64,000 nucleotides of DNA from Xylophilus sp. GW821-FHT01B05 (GCA_038961845.1 CP152408.1:4526001-4590000), one strand, 5' to 3'. Positions 49,812-58,247 are shown, numbered from the stretch's first letter. A program made the numbers and translations. Notes: generated from the sequence alone by a model not told the origin.

Positions 49812-50930
49812 ATGACAGACGCTGCCGCCGGCTGGCGCCCCGAGCTGCCCCACAACCAGTTGCCCACGCTGCCCCCCACGCACGAGCTGGAGAGCCGGGC
49901 GGTGCTCAAGGCTTGCATAGAAGCCCGCGTCGCACTGGCCGAGCTCAAGCAGGCCGCCGAACTCATCCCCAACCAAGCGATGTTGATCAACACCATCCCG
50001 CTGCTGGAAGCCAAAGACAGCTCGGAGATTGAGAACATCGTCACCACCACCGACCACCTGTTTCAGTACGCGCAGGGCCACGACAACGCCGACCCCGCCA
50101 CCAAAGAGGCGCTGCGCTACCGCACCGCGCTGCACCAAGGCTTTGAGTCGCTCAAGGCGCGGCCACTGTGCACCGCAACCGCCGTGGACGTTTGCCGCAC
50201 CCTCAAGGGCGTGGACATGGACATTCGCCGCACCCCGGGCACCCAGCTCGCCAACGACCGCACCGGGGAAGTGATCTACACCCCGCCCGAAGGCGAAACC
50301 CGCTTGCGCGGCATGCTCGCCAACTGGGAGCGCTTTCTGCACAACCAGACCGAGCTCGACCCATTGATCCGCATGGCCGTCGGCCACTACCAGTTCGAAG
50401 CCATCCACCCGTTCACCGACGGCAATGGCCGTACCGGCCGCGTGCTCAACATCCTCTATTTGATTCAAGAAGAGCTGCTGAACCTGCCCATCCTGTACCT
50501 CAGCCGCCATGTGATTGCCCACAAGGCCGACTACTACCGCCTGCTGCTCAGCGTCACCCGCGACGGCGCCTGGGAGCCCTGGCTGATCTTCATGCTGCAG
50601 GCCGTGGCTGAGACGTCCAGATGGACCACCGGCAAGATCGCCGCCATCCGCGCGCTGGCCGAGCACACCACCGAACACGTGCGCACGCGCCTGCCCAAGA
50701 TCTACACCCGCGAGCTGGTGGATGTGATCTTTGAGCAGCCCTATTGCCGCATCGGCAACCTGGTGGACAAAGGCATTGCGCAGCGCCAGGCCGCCTCCCG
50801 CTACCTGCACGACCTAGCCACCTTGGGCGTACTGCGCGAAATGCCTTTGGGCAAAGAGAAGCTCTTCATACATCCCAAGCTGATGCAACTGCTCACCCGT
50901 GACAACAACCAGTTCCAGCCTTACGCCTGA
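49812..50930 (+). CDS. Fic family protein AMP-transferase (class II)
   Basis: 372 residues, the same size as the Shewanella SoFic group. Fic motif [12 protein letters not shown] at 199-210, with catalytic His199. N-terminal inhibitory helix motif SxxxEN at 70-75 (SSEIEN), so it is a self-inhibited class II enzyme. C-terminal winged-helix-like region ([15 protein letters not shown]). Adds AMP to Ser/Thr/Tyr of target proteins in characterised relatives. No antitoxin gene beside it. Sits alone between two ~95-bp direct repeats. Confidence 0.93.
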   Translation: MTDAAAGWRPELPHNQLPTLPPTHELESRAVLKACIEARVALAELKQAAELIPNQAMLINTIPLLEAKDSSEIENIVTTTDHLFQYAQGHDNADPATKEALRYRTALHQGFESLKARPLCTATAVDVCRTLKGVDMDIRRTPGTQLANDRTGEVIYTPPEGETRLRGMLANWERFLHNQTELDPLIRMAVGHYQFEAIHPFTDGNGRTGRVLNILYLIQEELLNLPILYLSRHVIAHKADYYRLLLSVTRDGAWEPWLIFMLQAVAETSRWTTGKIAAIRALAEHTTEHVRTRLPKIYTRELVDVIFEQPYCRIGNLVDKGIAQRQAASRYLHDLATLGVLREMPLGKEKLFIHPKLMQLLTRDNNQFQPYA

Positions 50931-50988
50931 AAGCGCCGGCAGCGCCCATGCCCTCACATATCCCCACGGCACCGCCACAAGCCGTCAA

Positions 50989-51083
50989 AAAAACTCACTA
51001 ATTAAATCCCTGAAAAATTTAGAGCCCAGGCAACACCTGGGCATTGACCCACCACCCCATTTCAATCATTGAGTTAATTGCAC
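50989..51083. repeat. Right ~95-bp direct repeat flanking fic
   Basis: Begins AAAAACTCAC, contains a perfect AGCCCAGG-N4-ACCTGGGC hairpin region and TTGA, and ends ATTGAGTTAATTGCAC identical to the left copy. The flanking 255-bp gap before the next gene has no other feature than a GGCCGG...CCGGCC hairpin close to 51160. Confidence 0.75.
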
Positions 51084-51185
51084 ACAAAGAATAGCGACGG
51101 GAAGCCAGGCGTCTTCCCACCGCCCACGGCCATGCAGTAGCCTTTGCCTCCACGGCCGGCCTCTCCGGCCTGAAAGGGCGCAGCC

Positions 51186-51776
51186 ATGGCGGACAAGATT
51201 CTGGTGTTCTACGGCTCCTACCGCGCCGACCGCATGGGCATACGCCTGGCGGATTACCTGGTCGCCAGCCTGCAGGCGCGCGGCGCTGCCGCCGAGCTGG
51301 TGGACGCCAAGGCCGTCAACCTGCCCATGCTGGACCGCATGTACAAGGAATACCCCAAGGGCAGCGCGCCTGCGGCCATGGAGGCACTGGCCGAGAAGAT
51401 CCGCAGCGCAGACGCCTTTGTCTTCGTCACCGGCGAATACAACTGGGGCCCGCAGCCCGGCCTGAAGAACCTCACCGACCATTACCTGGAGGAATGGTTC
51501 TGGCGCCCCGCCGCCATCGCCAGCTATTCGGCCGGCCGCTTCTCGGGCGTGCGCTCGGGCACGGCCTGGCACTCGATCCTGTCGGAGATGGGCATGGTGG
51601 TGATCTCCAGCGCGCTGGCCGTGGGGCCTATTGCGCAGACGCTGGATGTCGGTGGTAAGCCTACGGGCAGCGCTGGCGAGGCGCTGGAGCGCGCCTTTGG
51701 GCGCTTTGCGGATGATCTGGCTTGGTGGAGCGAGGCGGCGCGGGTGCAGCGGGGGCGTGGGGCTGTGCCGTATTGA
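51186..51776 (+). CDS. NAD(P)H-dependent FMN reductase
   Basis: 196 residues. Flavodoxin-like FMN_red fold: ILVFYGSYRADRMGIRLADY at the phosphate loop, VTGEYNWGPQPGLKNLTDHY in the flavin site. Reduces FMN or quinone-like substrates with NAD(P)H. No operon partner visible. The coding strand is GC-rich, in keeping with core genes. Confidence 0.88.
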   Translation: MADKILVFYGSYRADRMGIRLADYLVASLQARGAAAELVDAKAVNLPMLDRMYKEYPKGSAPAAMEALAEKIRSADAFVFVTGEYNWGPQPGLKNLTDHYLEEWFWRPAAIASYSAGRFSGVRSGTAWHSILSEMGMVVISSALAVGPIAQTLDVGGKPTGSAGEALERAFGRFADDLAWWSEAARVQRGRGAVPY

Positions 51777-51822
51777 GGGGACCGGTCCATGACCAGGCCG
51801 GTCAACGGCGGCCGCCGTTGAA

Positions 51823-51987
51823 CTAGTGTCGCGTCAAGCGTGAGGTGAAGGATGGGTGCGAAGGCATCGGCGTGCAGCGCAAGGCGCAGGCCGCAGCCCA
51901 GGCTTTACGCCTGGGCAAGGGCTGCAACGCAGCGATGCGCGGCGAGGGCAAGCGCACACCGGCAGATCATGCTTGACGCGACACTAG
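51823..51987. mobile_element. 165-bp MITE-like element with perfect 17-bp inverted ends
   Basis: Ends CTAGTGTCGCGTCAAGC and GCTTGACGCGACACTAG are exact reverse complements. The interior has a nested hairpin (GCCCAGG/CCTGGGC and GCAGCCC/GGGCTGC) and no coding frame. CTAG at both tips may be the duplicated target. A longer autonomous partner was not found in the window. The right tip contains the stop codon (TAG) of the GNAT gene. An 18-bp palindrome CAACGGCGGCCGCCGTTG lies just outside the left tip. Confidence 0.8.
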
Positions 51988-52508
51988 CCCCTGCTCTTCT
52001 TCTCCACATGTCCGCCGGAGCTGCGGCGCGCATCCTTGAGCAGCAACAGCAACTGCTGCTCGCGGACAGGTGAGGGCTCGAAACCAAATCGAAGATAGAA
52101 GCGCTCGGCGTCTTCATCGATGGGATGGGTCAACAGGGCGCGGACGCCGGCCTGATCGGCAATGGCAAGCGTGCGCCGGATGGCATCCTGGAGCAGGCCA
52201 ACACCAATGCCCCGCCCTTGATCCGAGGCCGACACCGCAAGCCTGGCCAGAATGATCACCGGGATGGGGAACGCCCCCATGCCCTTGCGCACACGATCAG
52301 GCGCCTCCAGCGTATCGATCTGCCCCACCGTCAAACTGAAGTAGCCCGCTACGCGTGCACCTTCCGCGACCACGTAGGTCTTGACCGAGCCGCTGGCCTG
52401 CGCCTGGCGCGCGTGCCGTGCCAACCAATCGTTGAGTGCCGGCTTGCCGCAGTCGAACGCGTCCAGTCGATGGCTGGCATCCAGCGCCTGTGGCGCCGCG
52501 AGTGCCAT
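51984..52508 (-). CDS. GNAT acetyltransferase toxin (TacT/AtaT-like)
   Basis: 174 residues. GNAT fold with acetyl-CoA loop in SDQGRGIGVGLLQDAIRR, the family N-terminal LDAFDCGKPALNDWLARHAR, and the catalytic-site Tyr in AERFYLRFGFEPSP. Members acetylate aminoacyl-tRNA and stop translation. Its ATG overlaps the antitoxin stop (TGATG). Its own stop lies inside the tip of the MITE-like element, still in frame if CTAG was the target site. Confidence 0.9.
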   Translation of the reverse strand: MALAAPQALDASHRLDAFDCGKPALNDWLARHARQAQASGSVKTYVVAEGARVAGYFSLTVGQIDTLEAPDRVRKGMGAFPIPVIILARLAVSASDQGRGIGVGLLQDAIRRTLAIADQAGVRALLTHPIDEDAERFYLRFGFEPSPVREQQLLLLLKDARRSSGGHVEKKSRG

Positions 52509-52783
52509 CAGGCTTTCCAGGGAGCGCGTCGCGAGAACAGGTCCTTCAAGCCAGGATTGTCTTGCTCAGGTCGATCCAACAGCGACAGCAAAGCCTGAGA
52601 TTGACCACCGGTCACCAGGAACAGCCGCTGATCGAGCAAGGTCTGCTCGGCCGCCTGATAGGCGCTGTCCAGGATGAATTCCGTCATCGATTTATTGCTG
52701 ACCTCGGCCGCGCGGCGCAGTACGGTCTCCTGCTGCGGCGTCGCACGCAGTCCCAGGCGAGCAGAACGGGTGGCGGTGGCCAT
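52508..52783 (-). CDS. DUF1778 antitoxin (ribbon-helix-helix)
   Basis: 91 residues. DUF1778 type: N-terminal ATRSARLGLRATPQQETVLR gives the DNA-binding RHH, and the C-terminal part neutralises the GNAT toxin. Start at MATATRSARL with AGAGGA upstream; an ATG six codons earlier is rejected. First gene of the TA pair. Confidence 0.92.
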   Translation of the reverse strand: MATATRSARLGLRATPQQETVLRRAAEVSNKSMTEFILDSAYQAAEQTLLDQRLFLVTGGQSQALLSLLDRPEQDNPGLKDLFSRRAPWKA

Positions 52784-52809
52784 GGCAAATCCTCTCATCA
52801 ATGCAGATC

Positions 52810-52838
52810 ATGTTAGTACAAATGACGTACAAACACAA
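52810..52838 (-). promoter_or_regulatory. TA operon promoter with operator repeats in the spacer
   Basis: On the minus strand -35 TTGTGT and -10 TAACAT are 17 bp apart. Two direct repeats TTTGTAC (11-bp period; plus strand GTACAAA at 52816 and 52827) fill the spacer, the place where an RHH antitoxin would block polymerase. Distance to the antitoxin ATG is 27 bp from the -10. Confidence 0.65.
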
Positions 52839-52885
52839 AAGCTCTTGATCGTTCGCACGAACCGGGGATTGGCACTGGACGGTGC

Positions 52886-53209
52886 ATGTACGACTGAAGT
52901 TTTCGTGTCACCGCCATCCGCGAAGAAGATGGCCATTTTGTGGTGGAGCACACGAGCTTCGATTTCGCGGTGGACTTCAGCCGCAGGGTGAACAACCGCA
53001 TCCACACCCAGTTCGCCAGAAGAAAGGAGGTGGATGGATTCATCAGAAACGTGCTGCGACCCGGCATGAAATGCCGCGAGGTGGATGAGGCCGAATACAA
53101 ATCCCTCCACGAGGTCTTGATGGCCAAGTCCATGTACATGAAGCGCAGCAAGGGCCGGGTTCAGACGCTCTCGGAATCATGGGACGATGGGAATCCCAAG
53201 CTGCCGTAG
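52886..53209 (+). pseudogene. Small gene broken by TGA at codon 4
   Basis: From ATG at 52886: MYD, then TGA, then an open frame SFRVTAIREEDGHFVVEHTS continuing through FAVDFSRRVNNRIHTQFARR to a TAG. The frame has strong GC third-position preference and looks like real protein. A GTG at 52940 could still start an 89-residue product. Read either as a gene inactivated by one stop or as a shorter gene. Function not recognised. Confidence 0.55.
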
Positions 53210-53269
53210 AAACGCAGATTCACCTCCAGCGCTCAACGCAAGCCATGGCCAACCCGGCAACTCACTCAC

Positions 53270-53779
53270 ATGCCCAATAGCGAACACCTGCCAGCCAATG
53301 TCGTTCCAATTCTTGAAGCGACCTCGAAGAGTCCCCTCGTTGCCGCGGGCACACCGTTGGAGCTATGGCGAGCCGCGAATCATCGGACGTGGGTCGCGTC
53401 ATTTACCGAGCTTGGTATCGCCCTCTTCAATTCCGACCTTGACGAGTCCACGCTGCCGCACGGCTATGCGCTTGTCGCCTACCTCTTTGATTGGGAAACC
53501 CAGTGCCAATTCGATGGTTGGGACGCTCTCGATAATCGCTCGAACACGCTGCATCGCGTCATCGCCGGCTACGAAGAAGTGGGGCTCAGCGGCGAAGCCC
53601 GGGCTCTGGCGCGAGCCTTTTCCGCGTGGAACGAATCCGGCGGTGACCACACAGCCACCTCGGAAGCCTACGATGAGGTATCCCATGAATACACCGTCGA
53701 CCTGGACCGCCTTGATTTTCTTGCTTGCTACTTCGTAGATCACGCGGACCGGTTGTTTTATGCCGGCGGCACGACATAG
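53270..53779 (+). CDS. Hypothetical protein, acidic, DUF4375-like (tentative)
   Basis: 169 residues, soluble and acidic: YLFDWETQCQFDGWDALDNR and EVGLSGEARALARAFSAWNE. It is reminiscent of small DUF4375/DMP19-like proteins, some of which serve as immunity proteins, but I am not sure. It lacks a clear ribosome binding site and lies in the accessory region next to the broken small gene. Confidence 0.6.
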   Translation: MPNSEHLPANVVPILEATSKSPLVAAGTPLELWRAANHRTWVASFTELGIALFNSDLDESTLPHGYALVAYLFDWETQCQFDGWDALDNRSNTLHRVIAGYEEVGLSGEARALARAFSAWNESGGDHTATSEAYDEVSHEYTVDLDRLDFLACYFVDHADRLFYAGGTT

Positions 53780-53793
53780 ATACATGCCCAAAC

Positions 53794-54258
53794 ATGGCAA
53801 ATACCTACCGCTTCGGCGTCCTTGGCTACCTACTCATCGGCGCAGTCTGCGGCCTCTTCTTCATCGCCTGCGCGGTGGGCGCATTCCTGGCGCAGCAGTA
53901 CCCGCCGATCGCCATATTCGCCGTCTTCATCCTCATGGGCCTGTACATGGTGGCCAGCGCCGGGAGCTTCGAGATCTCCGACAAGGCCGTGACCCATCGC
54001 AACCTCTTCGGCACCTTCCGCATGGCCTGGGCTGAGGTTCGCAAGGTGGAGCTGGGAACGCAGGGCGCCATCATTCTTCACGGCGAAAACAAGCGCTTTG
54101 CGCTGGCGCCGCCCGGCTATTGGTCAGGCAGGCAGAAGACCGAAGCCTTGGCGCTGTTGCGCAAGGCAGTCGAGCGAAGCGGCGCCATCCGCTATTCGAG
54201 CTATGCCGCCGATTTCAAGATCCACCGCAATGTCCGGGCCCCTGCGGGGCAGGACTGA
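53794..54258 (+). CDS. Small membrane protein with PH-like domain
   Basis: 154 residues. Two hydrophobic segments near the start (GVLGYLLIGAVCGLFFIACA; IAIFAVFILMGLYMVASAG) followed by a bacterial PH-like region (FEISDKAVTHRNLFGTFRMA). Start at MANTYRFG; an in-frame upstream ATG is inside the previous gene. Role unknown. Confidence 0.7.
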   Translation: MANTYRFGVLGYLLIGAVCGLFFIACAVGAFLAQQYPPIAIFAVFILMGLYMVASAGSFEISDKAVTHRNLFGTFRMAWAEVRKVELGTQGAIILHGENKRFALAPPGYWSGRQKTEALALLRKAVERSGAIRYSSYAADFKIHRNVRAPAGQD

Positions 54259-54301
54259 GGCGGCCTGCCTGGATCGCGTGACGCTTGCTGAGGGCCGCGC
54301 C

Positions 54302-55282
54302 CTAGCCCCGGTCCCACCGCCAAACCGCAGCCGCCACATCGATCTTCTTCGGGATCAACTGCTGCGCAAAGAAGGTGTCCGCCACCTGCTGCTGCACCGC
54401 GATCAGCGCATCAGACAAGGGCTGCACGCCATAGCGGGTGCGGCGCTGCCAGGTTTCCACCACCTCTACCGGCAGGCCCAGTTGCGGGGCCAGCAGTTCT
54501 GCCACGGCGCGGTGGTTGGCGCTGGCCCAGGCGCCGGTTTTGGCAAGGACTTCGAGCACGGCGGCTACCGTTTTGGGGTGGGCGTCGACGAAGCTGCGTG
54601 AGGCTTCGTAGAAGGCGTTGGGGCGCAGCAGGCCGTTGGAGTAGTCGGCCAGCACGCGCGCCTGGGCGGCTTGCTGGATGGCGGCCAGGTAGGGGTCCCA
54701 GATGGCCCAGGCGTCTACCCGGCGTGATTCAAACGCGGCGCGCGCGTCAGCCGGGGGCAGGTAGATGGGCTGGACGTCAGACAGCTTTAAGCCGACCTTC
54801 TCCAGCGCGGCGACCAGCAAAAAGTTGGCGCTAGAGCCCTTTTGCACGGCCACGCGCTTGCCGCGCAGGTCGGCGGCGTTGCGCAGGGGCGAATCGGGCA
54901 GCGCAACGATGCCTTCGATGGAAGGGCCCGTGGGCTCGGCGCCGATGTAGACCAGGCCTATGCCTGCGGCCTGGGCAAAGATGGGTGGCGGCGCGCCGGT
55001 GTAGCCGATGTCCACGCTGCCGGCGTTGAGCGCCTCCAGCAGTTGCGGGCCGGCCGGGAACTCGTGCCAGGTCACGGCCCAGCCCTGCGGGGCCAGTTCC
55101 TTCTCCAGCGAGCCCTGCACCTTGAGCACGCCCAGCAGGCCGCCGCCCTTCTGGAAGCCCACGCGTAGCGTCTGCTTGGCCGCCTGGGCGAAGGCGCCTG
55201 CGCCAGCAGCCAGCGCAATGGCGGCGGTGCCGGCCTGCAGCAGGCGGCGGCGATGGGGGGAAGGCGGTTGGTGCGTGGGCAT
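54302..55282 (-). CDS. Aliphatic sulfonate-type ABC transporter substrate-binding protein
   Basis: About 326 residues from MPTHQPP. Twin-Arg-like signal HRRRLLQAGTAAIALAAGAG, then the SsuA/NrtA-type periplasmic fold: LRVGFQKGGGLLGVLK, LEALNAGSVDIGYTGAPPPI, VAVQKGSSANFLLVAAL, VDAWAIWDPYLAAIQQ. Captures alkanesulfonates or similar. No ssuB/C/D in the window, so an orphan binding protein. An ATG 11 codons further up is possible. Confidence 0.87.
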   Translation of the reverse strand: MPTHQPPSPHRRRLLQAGTAAIALAAGAGAFAQAAKQTLRVGFQKGGGLLGVLKVQGSLEKELAPQGWAVTWHEFPAGPQLLEALNAGSVDIGYTGAPPPIFAQAAGIGLVYIGAEPTGPSIEGIVALPDSPLRNAADLRGKRVAVQKGSSANFLLVAALEKVGLKLSDVQPIYLPPADARAAFESRRVDAWAIWDPYLAAIQQAAQARVLADYSNGLLRPNAFYEASRSFVDAHPKTVAAVLEVLAKTGAWASANHRAVAELLAPQLGLPVEVVETWQRRTRYGVQPLSDALIAVQQQVADTFFAQQLIPKKIDVAAAVWRWDRG

Positions 55283-55385
55283 GGCTCGGTCCTGCGTCAT
55301 GAAGACAAAGAACACGACGGTAGCCAGCGCCGGCTATGCGGCCAACGAAGTAATGCGCGACTGCTTATGCGCGCAGCGAGCAAGC

Positions 55386-56381
55386 TCAGGCTGCCAGCGC
55401 ATCCACCGGCAGCACCAACCCACCACAAGCCTGCCCAATCCAGCGGCTGATGGCCGCGTCGTCCAGCGTGCGCAGCGCCTGGAAGGCCTCTTGCGCTTCG
55501 GGGTGGCGGCGGCGCAGCAGGTTCAGCCACTGCTTCAGCCGCCCGGCGCGCTGGCGCGTGGGCAGGCGGGTGCAGACCAGGTCCCAGAAGGCGGCGATCT
55601 GCGGCAGCAGTGCATGCCAGGGCACGGCGGCGGGCGCGGTGGTGTCGCCATCGGCCGCGCGGATGGCCCAGGCCAGGCCTGGGTCGGCGACGATGCCGCG
55701 GCCCAGCATGAGGGCGCTGCCACCAGAGAGTTCGCGGCAGCGCTGGGCGTCGGCCACGGTCCAGATCTCGCCGTTGGCGACGACGGGGATGGACACGGCC
55801 GCGCGGATCGCCGGGATGCATTCCCAATAGGCGGGCGGGCGGTAGCCGTCGTTCTTGGTGCGCGCGTGCACGACCAGTTCGCTGGCACCGCCCTCGGCCA
55901 GGGCGCGGGCGCACTCCACGGCATGCCGGCCGTCGCGCACGCCCAGGCGCATCTTGGCCGACACCGGCAGCGCAGCCGGCACGGCGCGCCGCACGGCAGC
56001 GACGATGGCGTAAAGCTGCTCGGGCGTGTCCAGCAACATGGCGCCGCCGCCGTGGCGGTTGACGATCTTGGCCGGGCAGCCAAAGTTGAGGTCTATGCCA
56101 TCGGGCCCCAGCCGCGCCACTGCGGCGGCGTTGTCGGCCAGGCAAGATGGATCAGAGCCCAGCAGTTGCGGGCGCACCGGCACGCCAGCGGGTGTGCGGC
56201 CGCCGTGCAATAGCTCGGGCACGTAGCGCACAAACACGCGGTCGGGCAGCAGCATGTCGGTGATGCGGATGAACTCGGACACGCAGCGGTCCACCCCGCC
56301 AACGCGCGTGAGGATGTCGCGCAGCACGAAGTCAAGAAGCCCCTCCATGGGGGCCAGCAGCAAAGGGGCAGAGCGGTGCAT
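55386..56381 (-). CDS. dusC: tRNA-dihydrouridine(16) synthase DusC
   Basis: About 331 residues from MHRSAP. FMN-dependent Dus: APMEGLLDFVLRDILTRVGG (DusC-type), catalytic Cys in DLNFGCPAKIVNRHGGGAML, FMN-binding HARTKNDGYRP and NGEIWTVADA. The C-terminal helical domain holds the tRNA. Reduces U16. An alternative ATG nine codons upstream exists. Confidence 0.9.
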   Translation of the reverse strand: MHRSAPLLLAPMEGLLDFVLRDILTRVGGVDRCVSEFIRITDMLLPDRVFVRYVPELLHGGRTPAGVPVRPQLLGSDPSCLADNAAAVARLGPDGIDLNFGCPAKIVNRHGGGAMLLDTPEQLYAIVAAVRRAVPAALPVSAKMRLGVRDGRHAVECARALAEGGASELVVHARTKNDGYRPPAYWECIPAIRAAVSIPVVANGEIWTVADAQRCRELSGGSALMLGRGIVADPGLAWAIRAADGDTTAPAAVPWHALLPQIAAFWDLVCTRLPTRQRAGRLKQWLNLLRRRHPEAQEAFQALRTLDDAAISRWIGQACGGLVLPVDALAA

Positions 56382-56412
56382 GGGGCCGCTATTGTGCCGT
56401 GGGCTCAACTAC

Positions 56413-56460
56413 CAAATTGATAGCTACAAGCCCAGGCAGGACCTGGGCTAGAGTCATTTT
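56413..56460. repeat. Dispersed element, family A (reverse copy)
   Basis: TTGATAGCTACAAGCCCAGG, then CAGGACCTGGGCTAGAGTCA. The AGCCCAGG/CCTGGGCT stem is a perfect 8-bp pair. Opposite orientation to the hemA and prmC copies; lies between dusC and the LysR gene end. Confidence 0.85.
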
Positions 56461-56486
56461 TAACCAATATTCCCTGCGGAATTGCG

Positions 56487-57401
56487 CTAAGCGCCCCGCT
56501 GGCAGGCCGCGCGCAATGCCTGGGCAAACAAGGCATCTGCCGCGCGCCCGGCGTGCTCGGCCCGCTGAAACAGGCCGATCGGCGGCAGCGTCCAGCCAAA
56601 GCGGTGCGGCACGATGGCCACGCCGGCGATGCGCACCAGCTCTTCGGCGATGTCGGCCGGCACGATGGAAACCGCCCGCTCGTTGGCCGCGATCAGCTCA
56701 CCGATCAGCTTGGACGACAAGGTCTCGACCACAGGCGACGGCGGCGCCACGCTGGCGCGCAGAAAAACGTCGGTGATCTGCTCGCGCATGGGCGTCTGGC
56801 GCGCGCCCAGCACCCAGTCGAGCCCGGCCAGCTCGGCCCACACCAGCGGCCGGCGCGCCAGCCGCGCGGACAAGCGCCGGTGCGCGATCAGGCGCGGCTC
56901 CTGCTGGTAGAGCACCTCGTGCAGCAGGCCGTCCATGGCCAGCACGGCGGAAGTGCGGCCAATGACGCAGTCCAGCTCGTGCTCGCGCAGCCGCACCAGC
57001 AGGTGGTCGCTGGTGCCCTCGTGGATGCTGACGGTGACCGGCTGGCCCTGCGGCCGCGTGGCCTTGATGGCATCGGCCAGCAGGCGCCCCGGCACGAAGG
57101 GGATGACACCCACCTGCAGGTGCGCAGCGCGCCCGCTGCCGGCGGCCTCCATGTCGCGCACCCAGTGGCCCAGGTCCTGCAGCATGGCCTGGGCGCGCGA
57201 CAGCGCCACCTCGCCCAGCGGCGTGGGCGCCATGCCGCGCGCCGAGCGCACGAACAGCGGCGCGCCAAACATGGCCTCCAGCTCGGCCAGCGCATGGGTG
57301 ACGGCCGGCTGGCTGGTGGCCATGTGCTGCGCCACGCGGGTGAGCGAGCCGTGCTCGCGTATCAGTTGCAGCAGCACCAGGTGGCGCATCTTCAGGCGCA
57401 T
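56487..57401 (-). CDS. LysR family transcriptional regulator
   Basis: 304 residues. N-terminal winged HTH (LVLLQLIREHGSLTRVAQHM; TSQPAVTHALAELEAMFGAP), C-terminal inducer-binding domain from about 95 (LQVGVIPFVPGRLLADAI). The effector is not readable. No intact divergent target gene lies next to it; the neighbouring DNA is repeat. Confidence 0.9.
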   Translation of the reverse strand: MRLKMRHLVLLQLIREHGSLTRVAQHMATSQPAVTHALAELEAMFGAPLFVRSARGMAPTPLGEVALSRAQAMLQDLGHWVRDMEAAGSGRAAHLQVGVIPFVPGRLLADAIKATRPQGQPVTVSIHEGTSDHLLVRLREHELDCVIGRTSAVLAMDGLLHEVLYQQEPRLIAHRRLSARLARRPLVWAELAGLDWVLGARQTPMREQITDVFLRASVAPPSPVVETLSSKLIGELIAANERAVSIVPADIAEELVRIAGVAIVPHRFGWTLPPIGLFQRAEHAGRAADALFAQALRAACQRGA

Positions 57402-57540
57402 CGTGCTGGGGCTGCTGACGGCGTCGGGAGTGGCGCTGCTGGTGTCGGCCGTGCCGCGGCTGTTGGCGCGCTAGTTCATGCAGATACCGTTCGCCTTGAG
57501 CTTGTCGAAAGGCTCTCCTGAGCCCGCCGAAGGGGCCCCG

Positions 57541-57910
57541 TCCTAAGAACTATCCCTTTCAAGGTCTTTGAGATATCCCTGCGCTGTGAGCCTTGCAGGC
57601 GGCGGGTGCCGGGAGTTCGCCCCGGCGGGCGAGTAACTTTCTCTTGAGTCGCCAAGAGAAAGTCACCAAAGAGAAGGCGACCCCACTGTGGCGGTCCGGC
57701 TTTGCCGGACTGCTTTGCAGTGCTCGGATTCAGCAGGCGGCTGCGGAACTCGCCTTCGGCTCAGACAGTCCTCGCCGTCCCTTCGCTTCGCTGCGGGCAA
57801 CCTGCCGATTCCTCCGCTCCTCAACGCCACAGAGGGGACCCCGGGACAGCCACACGGGCCATCGCTGCGCTCGGCCCGGTATTGCTCCCTCCCCCGCCGA
57901 AGGCGGCCCG
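57541..57910 (+). repeat. Dispersed element, family C, copy 1 (tandem)
   Basis: Unit of 370 bp directly followed by copy 2. Contains TCCTAAGAACTATCCCTTTC, GGCGGGTGCCGGGAGTTCGC, the ACTTTCTCTTG-N6-CAAGAGAAAGT hairpin, GGCGACCCCACTGTGGCGG and CTCAACGCCACAGAGGGGAC. No credible gene in it. Confidence 0.9.
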
Positions 57911-58247
57911 TCCTAAGAACCATCCCTTTCAAGGTCTTTGAGATATCCCTGCGCTGTGTGCCTTGCTGGCGGCGGGTGCCGGGAGTTCGCCCCGGCGGGC
58001 GAGTAACTTTCTCTTGTGTCGCCAAGAGAAAGTCACCAAAGAGAAGGCGACCCCACTGTGGCGGTCCGGCTTTGCCGGACTGCTCTGCGGTGCTCAGAGT
58101 CAGCAGGCGGCTGCGGAACTCGCTGCGCTCAAACAGTCCTCGCCGTCCCTTCGCTGCGCTACGGGCAACCTGCCGATTCCTGCGCTCCTCAACGCCACAG
58201 AGGGGACCCGGGACTGCCAGTCGGGCCATCGCTACGCTCGGCCTGAG
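57911..58247 (+). repeat. Dispersed element, family C, copy 2 (tandem)
   Basis: Direct repeat of copy 1 at a 370-bp offset, with scattered changes (for example ACCATCC for ACTATCC, GTGTGCC for GTGAGCC). Same hairpin sequence as copy 1. The gap from here to the kinase stop (58248-58409) has no gene; it includes a GGCTCAGCCCGAACGG fragment like the REP at 45 kb. Confidence 0.9.

Noticed and set aside
52808..53151. Minus-strand frames of 100 and 112 codons
   Set aside because: They oppose the broken small gene, whose plus-strand frame has far better codon bias.
57403..57474. 23-codon hydrophobic frame divergent from LysR
   Set aside because: It begins one base from the LysR start codon, leaving no room for a promoter, and is too short to judge; possibly the tail of a lost gene.
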